Assembly (NCBI GenBank): GCA_038136035.1
Contig: JAYPYV010000006.1
Coordinates: forward strand, 28,659-92,658
Source of the DNA: UBA9926 sp023261215
Lineage (GTDB): Bacteria; Pseudomonadota; Gammaproteobacteria; Pseudomonadales; Azotimanducaceae
Direction: 5' to 3'
DNA length: 64,000 nt
Below are positions 8,935 through 17,505 of the stretch, in pieces. Position 1 is the first letter of the stretch, and each line of letters starts with the position of its first letter. Under the pieces are notes generated by a model. The model searched no databases. It saw nothing but the letters and a program-made list of their open reading frames with translations, and was not told the DNA's origin. The translations under genes were made by a program, and so were the position numbers.

Positions 8935-9258
8935 TTAGCGCTCGAGATGATCGAGTTTGCCCTTAACATCCGCCCATTCTTCGGCATCGTCCAAAGGCTC
9001 TTTCTTCTCTGTAATGTTTGGCCACACCTGACAAAGCTCGGCATTCAATTCGAGAAACGCCTGTTCTTCTTCAGGCAACTCATCTTCGGAAAAGATGGCG
9101 TCCACCGGGCATTCTGGTTCGCACAAAGCACAATCGATGCACTCGTCAGGGTTGATCACGAGAAAGTTAGGGCCTTCGTAAAAACAATCCACAGGGCACA
9201 CTTCCACGCAATCGGTATGTTTGCACTTGATGCAGGCATCGCTGACGACGAATGTCAT
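8935..9258 (-). CDS. fdxA: Seven-iron ferredoxin FdxA
   Basis: 107-residue [3Fe-4S][4Fe-4S] ferredoxin. It starts MTFVVSDACIKCKHTDCVEVCPVDCF and continues with the second cluster motif CIDCALCEPECPVDAIF, then the acidic C-terminal extension characteristic of the Azotobacter-type seven-iron family. It is a soluble electron carrier; its partners are not clear from sequence. It lies between nlpD and mutS, a conserved pseudomonad-like context in which rpoS would normally be the intervening gene. Confidence 0.95.
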   Translation of the reverse strand: MTFVVSDACIKCKHTDCVEVCPVDCFYEGPNFLVINPDECIDCALCEPECPVDAIFSEDELPEEEQAFLELNAELCQVWPNITEKKEPLDDAEEWADVKGKLDHLER

Positions 9259-9468
9259 AGTTCGATCTTCCTTTTAAAATTAAGACTTGGACACCGAGCC
9301 CATCAGGCTGTGACCAGAGGTTACTAGAATTGAAGATTAAGTGCTTCGAAGGCCTATCATCTGTTAACCACGCTGTGAGCGGGTCATATGAGGGCCAAAA
9401 AAGCGCTTGGTTACCCTAAAAATTTCGGGGCCATTCTAGCAGTTTTTAGGGGTTCTACAACTCAGCCG

Positions 9469-12042
9469 TCAGTCCAGATCTTTAAGTGTTTGTTGTAGTT
9501 GGTATAGCACGTCGAGCGCTTCCCTGGGCGTCAATTGATCTGGCTCGAGGCTCTTTAAAAGGGTCACCAGGGGTGCATAGTTCGGCGGCGTGCTGAATAG
9601 ATCCGATTGAGCGGGCGCCTCGAATTGAGAATTGAGAGACCGCGTGTGGTCAGCGAGCTCGAGCCCGTGGAGCTTATCTTCGGCGATTTGAATCACCCGC
9701 TGGGGCACACCAGCGAGTTTGGCAACTTGCAGACCGTAACTTTGATTGGCAGGGCCCTCATTGACCGCATAAAGGAAAACGATCGAGTCATCATGTTCCC
9801 TTGCAGATAGATGTAAGTTCCTGGTGTGGGGGAGCGTACTTGCGAGTAGCGTGAGTTCGAAGTAATGGGTCGCAAACAGGGTCATCGCGCCAATCTGTTC
9901 AGCAATGTGTTGCCCCGTGGCCCAGGCAATGGAAAGTCCATCGAAAGTCGATGTGCCGCGTCCGATTTCATCAAGTAGGACGAGACTGCGTTCGGTCGCG
10001 TGGTTCAAGATCAGTGCGGTCTCAGTCATCTCGACCATGAAGGTGGATCGCCCGCCTGCCAGGTCGTCAGACGAGCCAATGCGAGTGAACACACGATCCA
10101 GGTCACCAATCTCAGCGCGAACGGCAGGCACGAAGCTGCCGGTTCGACCCAAGATTGCGATGATGGCGGTTTGCCGCATGAACGTTGATTTTCCGCCCAT
10201 ATTGGGCCCGGTGATAATGTATTGACGGGCGTCGGCATCAAAACAAATATCATTGGGAACGAAGGGATCCGTCGTCATCGATTCAACGACGAGGTGACGG
10301 CCCGCTTCGATTCGGAGCTGAGGGACTTCAGTCAAGATTGGCCGCACCAGATCTAAATGGAGTGCCCGTTCTGCGAACGTCGTGAGGACATCCAGTTGCG
10401 CAAGTCCATTCGAAAAGGCTCGCAAAGGTCGTAATTGGGTGACCAGCGTTTCGATGAGGGCTTCGAACAGTATGCGCTCCCGAGCCAATGCCTTGGACTG
10501 GCTCGAGAGTGCCTTATCTTCGAAGGTTTTGAGCTCCGGCGTGATGAAGCGTTCCGCGTTTTTCAGCGTTTGTCTGCGAATATAGTGCGCGGGCGCGTGT
10601 TCAGCTTGGCTCTTGCTGAGCTCGATGTAGTAACCATGAACACGGTTGTATCCAACCTTAAGTGTGGATAGCCCAGTCTCTCCGCGCTCTTGCTGTTCCA
10701 GTGCAATGAGATAGCCAGCTGCGCCCTCGCTGATATCCCTCAACTCATCCAGTTCAGCGTCGTAACCCGGCTTAATAACGCCGCCTTCGCGGAGGACCAC
10801 GGGCGGCTCGTCAATGATCGCGGTTCGTAAATGCCGGGCAATGTCATCCTGCGGCGCGACGTCTTGCGCGAGCATTCGGAGACGCGGTGTCTGAAGCGAG
10901 TGAAGCAGCGTCTTGAGCTCCGGCAATCGCTCGAGTCCATTGCGAAGCCGAGCCAAATCCCTAGGTCGAGCGGACTTGAGCGCAATTCGAGAAATGATTC
11001 GCTCGACATCGCCAATGTGTCTTAGCACCTCTTGTATTGCTGGATATCCGCGCATTCGAAGAAGTTCTTCCACGGCATCCAACCGGTCGAGGACCTCGAG
11101 ATTGTCTCTGAGCGGTTGGGTGAGCCAACGCGCCAGTAACCGACCACCCATGGCGGTTCGAGTCGCATTTAACACCGAATATAGGGTGTGGTCTTGCTCG
11201 CCTCGAAGGTTTTCCGTCAGTTCGAGATGTCGTCGTGACGCGGGGTCGATTTCGACCAAATCGTGCGCATCGATGGCGGTAATCGCTGAGAGGTGGGGTA
11301 AATCGCGTTTCTGCGTCTCAATCACGTAGCGCAGGGCAACGCCCGCCGCAGTCAAGCCGAGCGCCGCGTCGGATTTGGCGTCAGCTGCGAAAGGAAGCGC
11401 AATGCCAAGTTGCGCAAGCTGTTGAAGATTGTCCTCAACTTCGAAACTGGATTGTGGCCAAACAGTCACCGCGGCGCGAGGCGGCAGGAGGCGATCTAGC
11501 GCGCTTCCTTCAGGAATGAGAAATTCAGAGGGCTGGGCTCGGCCAATTTGGCTCTGGAGGGACTCAATGGAGTCGGTATGCAAGCATTCGAATCGGCCAC
11601 TCGCCACTTCAATGAGCGCCATCCCATAGCAATGACCCACATCGACCATCGCGCAGATCGAACTCTCGAGATGGCTGTCAAGCAACCCTTCCTCGGTTAG
11701 GGTGCCAGGCGTCACAATGCGAACCACTTCTCTTGCGACCGGACCTTTACTTTCCTTTGGATCGCCTATTTGCTCGCAGATGGCAACGGCGACCCCAGCC
11801 TTGACCAGCTTGGCGAGGTACCCGTCGGCTGCGTGATAGGGGACCCCACACATTGGAATGGGTTCCCCTGCAGACTGGCCCCGCGTGGTCAAGGTGATGT
11901 CCAACAACTCGGCTGCCTTGGCGGCGTCGTCATAGAACAACTCATAGAAATCACCCATCCGATAAAACACAAGCGCATGTTCGTACTGCGCTTTGATGCC
12001 GAGATACTGCTGCATCATGGGCGTATGGTCGGATTGGCTCAC
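9469..12042 (-). CDS. mutS: DNA mismatch repair protein MutS
   Basis: Recognises mismatches and small loops and recruits MutL. HTPMMQQYL and the mismatch-contacting FYRMGDFYELF lie at the N-terminus; the ATPase domain has Walker A TGPNMGGKSTF and Walker B LVLLDEIGRGTSTFDG. Length 857 residues fits the family (about 850). GTG 12042 is chosen because homologues begin a few residues before HTPMMQQYL; an upstream TTG at 12141 would add 33 unlike residues. Transcribed divergently from recA, with a LexA box between them. Confidence 0.96.
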   Translation of the reverse strand: MSQSDHTPMMQQYLGIKAQYEHALVFYRMGDFYELFYDDAAKAAELLDITLTTRGQSAGEPIPMCGVPYHAADGYLAKLVKAGVAVAICEQIGDPKESKGPVAREVVRIVTPGTLTEEGLLDSHLESSICAMVDVGHCYGMALIEVASGRFECLHTDSIESLQSQIGRAQPSEFLIPEGSALDRLLPPRAAVTVWPQSSFEVEDNLQQLAQLGIALPFAADAKSDAALGLTAAGVALRYVIETQKRDLPHLSAITAIDAHDLVEIDPASRRHLELTENLRGEQDHTLYSVLNATRTAMGGRLLARWLTQPLRDNLEVLDRLDAVEELLRMRGYPAIQEVLRHIGDVERIISRIALKSARPRDLARLRNGLERLPELKTLLHSLQTPRLRMLAQDVAPQDDIARHLRTAIIDEPPVVLREGGVIKPGYDAELDELRDISEGAAGYLIALEQQERGETGLSTLKVGYNRVHGYYIELSKSQAEHAPAHYIRRQTLKNAERFITPELKTFEDKALSSQSKALARERILFEALIETLVTQLRPLRAFSNGLAQLDVLTTFAERALHLDLVRPILTEVPQLRIEAGRHLVVESMTTDPFVPNDICFDADARQYIITGPNMGGKSTFMRQTAIIAILGRTGSFVPAVRAEIGDLDRVFTRIGSSDDLAGGRSTFMVEMTETALILNHATERSLVLLDEIGRGTSTFDGLSIAWATGQHIAEQIGAMTLFATHYFELTLLASTLPHTRNLHLSAREHDDSIVFLYAVNEGPANQSYGLQVAKLAGVPQRVIQIAEDKLHGLELADHTRSLNSQFEAPAQSDLFSTPPNYAPLVTLLKSLEPDQLTPREALDVLYQLQQTLKDLD

Positions 12043-12151
12043 GGTGAAATCTTTACAGGTAAAGGCAGTAAGCGTAGCAAAGCCTTGCCTGGGCTGCATC
12101 GATGCTCGCGTGAAAATCGATGGAAACCTATTTAAAAACACAAGTAAAAAA

Positions 12152-12171
12152 TACTGTACATAAACACAGTA
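12152..12171. promoter_or_regulatory. LexA (SOS) box
   Basis: TACTGTACATAAACACAGTA matches the gammaproteobacterial LexA consensus TACTGT-N8-ACAGTA in both half sites. A possible -10 hexamer TAGAAT (12177-12182) follows on the plus strand, so the box would overlap a rightward promoter. recA begins 521 window bases downstream (true distance unknown because of the gap); mutS diverges to the left. The box most likely controls rightward transcription into recA-recX. Confidence 0.85.
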
Positions 12172-12193
12172 TTTTGTAGAATAGGGTCAGTTC

Positions 12194-12283
12194 ATGAAAA
12201 ACGAGGAACGGCGAGGCCAAGCAGAGGCAATTTCAAGACAGGGCCTGTTCCATGCGTTTGAAGCCGAGCGAGTCAGTCTTTAA
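12194..12283 (+). CDS. Possible 29-residue leader ORF downstream of the SOS box
   Basis: An ATG 22 bases after the LexA box opens a 29-codon frame (MKNEERRGQAEAISRQGLF, ten more residues) ending at TAA 12281-12283. It has no recognised domain and is charged and polar. It could be an SOS-induced small protein or just part of a long recA leader. Support is positional only. Confidence 0.25.
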   Translation: MKNEERRGQAEAISRQGLFHAFEAERVSL

Positions 12284-12388
12284 GGGGCAGCGAGTTCGTT
12301 TTTAAGGTTGAGAGCGCCCAGTGCGAAAACGCGGCTCAGCCGGCGAGCAACCAGGCTGGACATCAATCGAACAATGGACCAAGACATG

Positions 12389-12488
12389 NNNNNNNNNNNN
12401 NNNNNNNNNNNNNNNNNNNNNNNNNNNNNNNNNNNNNNNNNNNNNNNNNNNNNNNNNNNNNNNNNNNNNNNNNNNNNNNNNNNNNNNN
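12389..12488. other. Assembly gap (100 N) at a tandem repeat
   Basis: Exactly 100 N, a conventional placeholder for a gap of unknown length. The right edge is a 15-bp tandem array, so unresolved repeat copies probably caused the break. Frames cannot be carried across it. Confidence 0.95.
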
Positions 12489-12533
12489 GGAACAAGCAAG
12501 AAAGGAACAAGCAAGAAAGGAACAACCAGGAAA
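12489..12533. repeat. 15-bp tandem repeat upstream of recA
   Basis: Two exact copies of GGAACAAGCAAGAAA (12489-12503, 12504-12518) and a third with two changes (GGAACAACCAGGAAA, 12519-12533), abutting the gap. In one plus-strand frame it reads as pentapeptides (NKQER NKQER NNQET) within an open stretch ending at TGA 12641-12643. A start codon for such a peptide cannot be fixed. Apart from the LexA box and the 29-codon frame I see no recognisable gene in the 650 bases between mutS and recA. Confidence 0.85.
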
Positions 12534-12692
12534 CGAGTAAACCCGTCAGAACAAGCGAGCGAAGGGAAGGGTCGCAGTACGCGGAAGCGCGCAAACGGAC
12601 CGCACCCCCTTCAGTTCGATCACACAAAGCAGGACGTCGATGACTGTTGCTTCAAAAGCGCAAGGCCGACATCATAAAGGAGATTGAAAACG

Positions 12693-13757
12693 ATGGATGC
12701 AAGAGTGGCAGAAGATAAAGATCCCAATAAAGAACGCGCGCTTACCGCGGCGCTGTCTCAAATAGAACGGCAATTTGGAAAAGGCGCCATGATGCGTCTG
12801 GGTGATACCCCCCAAACGCGAATCCCCTCGATTTCTACGGGGTCTTTGGGTTTGGATATCGCGCTGGGCATTGGTGGGTTGCCTCGCGGTCGAATCGTAG
12901 AGATCTACGGGCCGGAGTCGTCGGGGAAAACGACGCTCACGTTGCAGGTCATCGCTGAAGCGCAACGAAATGGGGGAACCTGCGCATTCATCGATGCAGA
13001 GCATGCGCTCGATCCGATCTACGCACAAAATTTGGGCGTTGATATTGATAACCTATTGGTGTCTCAGCCAGACACAGGTGAGCAGGCATTAGAAATTTGT
13101 GACATGGTGGTCCGCTCTGGTGCCGTCGATGTAGTAATTGTCGACTCGGTAGCGGCGCTCACGCCAAAGGCCGAAATTGAGGGCGACATGGGCGATCACC
13201 ATGTGGGCTTGCAAGCGCGGCTAATGAGCCAAGCGCTGCGGAAGATGGCGGGGAATATCAAGAATTCAAACACGCTGGTGATATTCATTAATCAAATCCG
13301 CATGAAAATTGGTGTCATGTTCGGGAGCCCAGAAACCACCACGGGCGGTAACGCGTTGAAGTTTTACTCCTCGGTCCGGTTGGATATCCGCCGGATTGGC
13401 AGTATTAAGGAAGGTGACGAAGTCGTCGGCAGTGAAACGCGAGTCAAAGTCATCAAAAACAAGGTGGCGCCACCCTTTCGTCAGACCGAATTTCAGATCA
13501 TGTATGGCACGGGTATCTACCGCCTGGGAGAAGTCATCGATTTAGGTGTTCAACAAGGCTTAGTGGATAAAGCCGGTGCTTGGTACAGCTACAAAGGCGA
13601 TAAAATTGGTCAAGGTAAGAAGAATGCCTGCGACTATTTGCTTGAGCACACCGAAATCGCTGAGGAAATCGAAGCGGAATTACGTCGCCAATTGCTCAGC
13701 AATGACCCAGCATCTGCCGCATCGGACGTCGCAGATGTTGAGGAACTGGATGCGTGA
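12693..13757 (+). CDS. recA: Recombinase RecA
   Basis: Strand-exchange protein and SOS co-protease. The 354-residue protein has the Walker A GPESSGKT (residues 73-80), CAFIDAEHALDP, VVIVDSVAALTPKAEIEGDMGD, FINQIRMKIGVMFGSPETTTGGNALKFY, and the acidic C-terminal tail. ATG 12693 lies nine bases after AAAGGAG; a TTG at 12684 directly abuts that site and is unlikely. recX follows 50 bases downstream. SOS control is inferred from the LexA box at 12152-12171. Confidence 0.98.
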   Translation: MDARVAEDKDPNKERALTAALSQIERQFGKGAMMRLGDTPQTRIPSISTGSLGLDIALGIGGLPRGRIVEIYGPESSGKTTLTLQVIAEAQRNGGTCAFIDAEHALDPIYAQNLGVDIDNLLVSQPDTGEQALEICDMVVRSGAVDVVIVDSVAALTPKAEIEGDMGDHHVGLQARLMSQALRKMAGNIKNSNTLVIFINQIRMKIGVMFGSPETTTGGNALKFYSSVRLDIRRIGSIKEGDEVVGSETRVKVIKNKVAPPFRQTEFQIMYGTGIYRLGEVIDLGVQQGLVDKAGAWYSYKGDKIGQGKKNACDYLLEHTEIAEEIEAELRRQLLSNDPASAASDVADVEELDA

Positions 13758-13807
13758 TCGGCGGTCTGTGAGTCAATTGAACCGCCGACTCAGTATCTTC
13801 CCTGCCG

Positions 13808-14731
13808 ATGGCCACCGATCACCAAGGTAAGCGAGACGGGCAACAGAACGGTCGTGACCGTGCTGTTGCCAATGGCTCGCCTTGGATGAAGGCCTCGGAC
13901 CTATTAAAGCCTCAGTCTTCTGAGGCTCGCCTCAAACCGTCCTCTCCAGTTCGCCCGTTGAGGCGAAACCGCGCCTTTTCAGAGTCGGTTCTCACCCAAA
14001 GCGCGCCCTTAGGCGAGTCGAACGGGTGGATTACCGAGGGCGAGCGAATGGAGGCGCCAGAAATGCAAGAGCCAGATTCAATAAGATCTGCAATGAGGCC
14101 GCCTGAAAAGAACTCAATTAAAAAGAAAGCGTCTGAAAAGAAAGCATCTATAAAGAGAGCGCTCGAAAAAAAAGTGCCTGAAACAGACTGGTCCGAAACA
14201 GAAAGATATGAAACAGAAAGGTCCGAAACAGAAAGATTTGTAACAGAAGAATCCAGAACAGAAAGCGCACAATCGGAAGAGCAGAATCAAAAGGCCTTTG
14301 CGCAACGGTACAACGCGTGTCTGGATTGGCTCTCGAGACGAGAGCACAGCGCATTTGAAGTTGAGCGGAAACTCAAGGATCGGTTTCCTGATGATCTCAG
14401 CCTGGTTCCCTTGGTGATCGCTCGGCTCCAAGCATCAGGTTTGCAAGATGATTTTCGCTTCGCCGAAATGTTGGTGCGTTACCGAGCCTCCAGAGGTCAG
14501 GGGCCTATCAAAATTAGGGCGGAGCTGAAATCCAAAGGTGTCGCCCAGGTCGTCGTCTCCGATGTTTTATCGAGATCATCCTTCGATTGGTCCGAAGTCG
14601 CATCGTCCGTCATTGCGAAGAAGTATGGTGAGCCAGGCGAAATGCCGCTCACGCCTAAGGAGCGCGCGCGTCGACAACGATTCCTCCAAAGTCGCGGTTT
14701 CCCCTATGAACACATCGCGGCTGCTTTATAA
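13808..14731 (+). CDS. recX: RecX-family regulator with long repeat-rich N-terminal extension
   Basis: The C-terminal half (about residues 160-307) is RecX: CLDWLSRREHSAFEVERKL, VIARLQASGLQDDFRFAEMLVRYR, GPIKIRAELKSKGV and the RRQRFLQSRGFPYEHI end, a helical repeat protein that limits RecA filament growth. Normal RecX is about 150 residues; here about 160 precede it, including eleven consecutive pentapeptides at residues 104-158, basic in the first four and acidic in the rest. The frame is open from 13808 but no strong ribosome binding site marks that ATG; ATG 14048 (MEAPEMQ) would still keep the repeats. RecX identity is firm, the extension's translation less so. Confidence 0.88.
   Translation: MATDHQGKRDGQQNGRDRAVANGSPWMKASDLLKPQSSEARLKPSSPVRPLRRNRAFSESVLTQSAPLGESNGWITEGERMEAPEMQEPDSIRSAMRPPEKNSIKKKASEKKASIKRALEKKVPETDWSETERYETERSETERFVTEESRTESAQSEEQNQKAFAQRYNACLDWLSRREHSAFEVERKLKDRFPDDLSLVPLVIARLQASGLQDDFRFAEMLVRYRASRGQGPIKIRAELKSKGVAQVVVSDVLSRSSFDWSEVASSVIAKKYGEPGEMPLTPKERARRQRFLQSRGFPYEHIAAAL
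14117..14281 (+). repeat. Eleven 15-bp units inside recX (pentapeptide repeat)
   Basis: The stretch divides exactly into 15-base units encoding IKKKA, SEKKA, SIKRA, LEKKV, PETDW, SETER, YETER, SETER, FVTEE, SRTES and AQSEE. The DNA of the acidic half is nearly identical unit to unit (TCCGAAACAGAAAGA and variants), pointing to recent slippage or unequal crossover. Net charge switches from positive to negative half-way. Confidence 0.9.
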
Positions 14732-14791
14732 TGGGCGGCTTTGATTGGTGAGCCCGCAGCGCTGAGTCTCGGGTTCTGAGGAGCCCATCCC

Positions 14792-17386
14792 ATGGACAGC
14801 AACCAGATTCGTCAGGCCTATCTCGACTATTTTGCCAGTCAAGGGCACACCGTCGTCGAGTCGTCCTCTCTCGTTCCAGACAATGACCCGACTCTGCTGT
14901 TCACGAATTCGGGTATGGTCCAATTCAAGGAAGCCTTCGCGTTGAGAGAGGATCGTGGCTACACCCGAGCTGCGAGCTGTCAACGATGCATCCGCGCAGG
15001 CGGAAAGCACAATGACTTGGATAACGTGGGCTACACGGCAAGGCATCACACATTCTTCGAGATGCTGGGTAATTTCAGTTTTGGAGACTATTTCAAGAGT
15101 GAAGCCATTCGCTTTAGCTGGGAGTTCCTAACCGAGATCATCCAGCTGCCCAAAGACAAGCTGTGGGTCACGATTCACGACAGCGATGATGAAGCCTGGA
15201 ACATATGGGTCAACGAAATTGGCTTCGATCCCGAGCGAATGAGTCGAATGGGAGACAAAGATAACTTCTGGACGATGGGCGATACCGGGCCCTGCGGTCC
15301 ATGCTCCGAAATCTTTTACGATCATGGTCCAGACGTTCCGGGCGGTCCGCCTGGCAGCCCCGATGACGATTTAGACCGATATATTGAGATTTGGAATCTG
15401 GTTTTCACCCAGTTTGATCGTCAGGTTGATGGCACCTTGATCCCATTGCCGAGCCCCTGTGTTGATACCGGCATGGGCCTTGAGCGACTTGCAGCGGTAT
15501 TGCAGCACGTTCATAACAATTACGACACAGACCTATTTCAGCCGATCATTCGCGAAGCGGCTCGGATCCTATCGGTTGAAGACGTCGATCATCCCTCATT
15601 GAAAGTGATCGCAGATCATTTGCGTTCAGCCGTGTTTTTGATTGTCGATGGTGTGTTGCCCTCCAACGAGGGACGGGGTTACGTGATGCGACGAATCATT
15701 CGTCGAGCGCTACGACATGGCCATGCACTGGGTGCCAAAGAGCCCTTCTTCTGCCAACTCGTCGGTGTGCTTGGGGCCACGATGGGCGGAGCCTATCCCT
15801 TCGTGAAATCCATGCAAGCTCAAATAGAACGGGTTCTGGAAAAAGAAGAGGAACAATTCCAGCTGACGCTCGACCAAGGGATGCGCATTTTAGAAGAGGC
15901 GCTCGCGACGTTGCAGGACCAAACGATTCCGGGTGATCTGGTTTTCAAACTCTACGATACCTTCGGGTTCCCCACGGATTTAACCGGTGATATTGCCCGA
16001 GAGCGTGGACTCTCGTTGGATATGGCGGGATTCGAAGCGTCGATGGATGCGCAACGGGAACGAGCCCGCTCGGCCAGCCGTTTCGCCGCGGCTGCGGGTC
16101 AGGATTTCGGTTACGAAGGCTCCACAAGGTTTACTGGATACGAAGTCTTGAGCACCAGGTCCAAAGTGGTTGCGCTATATCGAGACAATCAAGCGGTTGA
16201 GTCAGTTGGTGCGGGAGATGAAGGGTACGTCATTCTGGAAGAGACACCGTTTTACGCGGAGAGCGGTGGTCAGGTCGGTGATCAGGGTCGCTTGATCCTG
16301 GGAGACGCTCAAATCACGGTATTGGACACTATCAAATCCGACGAAGCACACGTGCACAGGGTTCGGGTAGAGGAAGGCACTGCAGCGCTTGGGGCTGCTT
16401 GTCTAGCCGAGGTTGCTGCAGATCAGCGCGCGGCCACGGCACGCCATCATTCGGCCACCCATCTACTTCACGCCGCGCTGAGAACCGTCCTCGGGACGCA
16501 TGTGAATCAGCGGGGATCTTTGGTCGATGGCGAGAAACTTCGGTTTGATTTCTCACACTTTGAAGCAGTGACGTCAGGTGAACTCGATCAGATCGAATCT
16601 CTGGTGAATGAGGAAGTCTTGCGAAACACGGCGGTTATCACAGAAGAAATGTCGATCGAGGATGCCAAGGCAAAGGGTGCGATGGCGCTTTTTGGTGAGA
16701 AATATTCTCAGGAAGTTCGAGTGTTAACGATGGGCGAGGGCTTCTCGATTGAGCTATGCGGTGGAACGCATGTGAAGAGAACCGGCGACATTGGCTTGTT
16801 CAAAATTGTCTCTGAACAAGGCATCGCGTCGGGCGTTCGTCGCATTGAGGCGGTGGCTGGGCAGATTGCGCTGAGGCGGGTTAATGGTTTCGAGCGCAAG
16901 CTGCTTGATGTGAGTCGCAACTTGAAAACAGAGCCTGCACTGCTTGAGCAGCGGATTGAAGCGATGCTAGAGGCCAATCGGCGTTTGGAGCGAGATCTGC
17001 AGCAACTGAATGCTCGATTGTTGATGGGTGAATCGAGCCAGGATGATGTGGCGACGATCGAAGGTATCTCGTTGATCGCCAAGCGAGTAGAGGGTGTGGA
17101 CCCTAAATCGTTGCCCGATGCCGTCGACAAGATGAAAAACAAGTTAGGTTCCGGCGTGGTGATCCTTGCTTCCGTGCAGGATGGACGCATTGCCTTGATC
17201 GCGGGAGTCACTCAAGACTTAACTGATCGATTGGACGCAGGTTCGATCGTAAACCACGTGGCCACTCAGGTCGGGGGCAAGGGCGGCGGTCGTAAGGATC
17301 TGGCGAGAGCGGGGGGTGATCAAATTGAACATCTCGACTCAGCGCTATCGTCAGCCTCTGAATTCATCGCAAAAACACTGGCTTAA
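14792..17386 (+). CDS. alaS: Alanyl-tRNA synthetase
   Basis: Charges tRNA-Ala. The class II catalytic core opens with DSNQIRQAYLDYFASQGH and LLFTNSGMVQFK; the editing domain carries the zinc motif HHSATHLLHAAL and the CGGTHVKRTGDIG signature; a C-terminal DHHA1 region with KGGGRKDLARAGG ends the protein. 864 residues is the usual size (about 875). ATG 14792 has GAGGAG upstream. The order recA-recX-alaS-lysC-csrA is standard for gammaproteobacteria. Confidence 0.97.
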   Translation: MDSNQIRQAYLDYFASQGHTVVESSSLVPDNDPTLLFTNSGMVQFKEAFALREDRGYTRAASCQRCIRAGGKHNDLDNVGYTARHHTFFEMLGNFSFGDYFKSEAIRFSWEFLTEIIQLPKDKLWVTIHDSDDEAWNIWVNEIGFDPERMSRMGDKDNFWTMGDTGPCGPCSEIFYDHGPDVPGGPPGSPDDDLDRYIEIWNLVFTQFDRQVDGTLIPLPSPCVDTGMGLERLAAVLQHVHNNYDTDLFQPIIREAARILSVEDVDHPSLKVIADHLRSAVFLIVDGVLPSNEGRGYVMRRIIRRALRHGHALGAKEPFFCQLVGVLGATMGGAYPFVKSMQAQIERVLEKEEEQFQLTLDQGMRILEEALATLQDQTIPGDLVFKLYDTFGFPTDLTGDIARERGLSLDMAGFEASMDAQRERARSASRFAAAAGQDFGYEGSTRFTGYEVLSTRSKVVALYRDNQAVESVGAGDEGYVILEETPFYAESGGQVGDQGRLILGDAQITVLDTIKSDEAHVHRVRVEEGTAALGAACLAEVAADQRAATARHHSATHLLHAALRTVLGTHVNQRGSLVDGEKLRFDFSHFEAVTSGELDQIESLVNEEVLRNTAVITEEMSIEDAKAKGAMALFGEKYSQEVRVLTMGEGFSIELCGGTHVKRTGDIGLFKIVSEQGIASGVRRIEAVAGQIALRRVNGFERKLLDVSRNLKTEPALLEQRIEAMLEANRRLERDLQQLNARLLMGESSQDDVATIEGISLIAKRVEGVDPKSLPDAVDKMKNKLGSGVVILASVQDGRIALIAGVTQDLTDRLDAGSIVNHVATQVGGKGGGRKDLARAGGDQIEHLDSALSSASEFIAKTLA

Positions 17387-17505
17387 TGATGCGAAAGCTT
17401 TAGAATGCGCGGCTTTTAATGAGCCGGGAAAGCCTCTGAGCGACTCCCATTTGGCTGTCATGCAGTCAACCGGTCGCGGCAGAGCCTAAAGATAAAGGAC
17501 GGATT

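Noticed and set aside
9414..9451. CCCTAAAAA/TTTTTAGGG inverted repeat as mutS terminator
   Set aside because: Nine-bp arms but AT-rich, with a 20-base loop and no T run after the stem on the minus strand; too weak to call.
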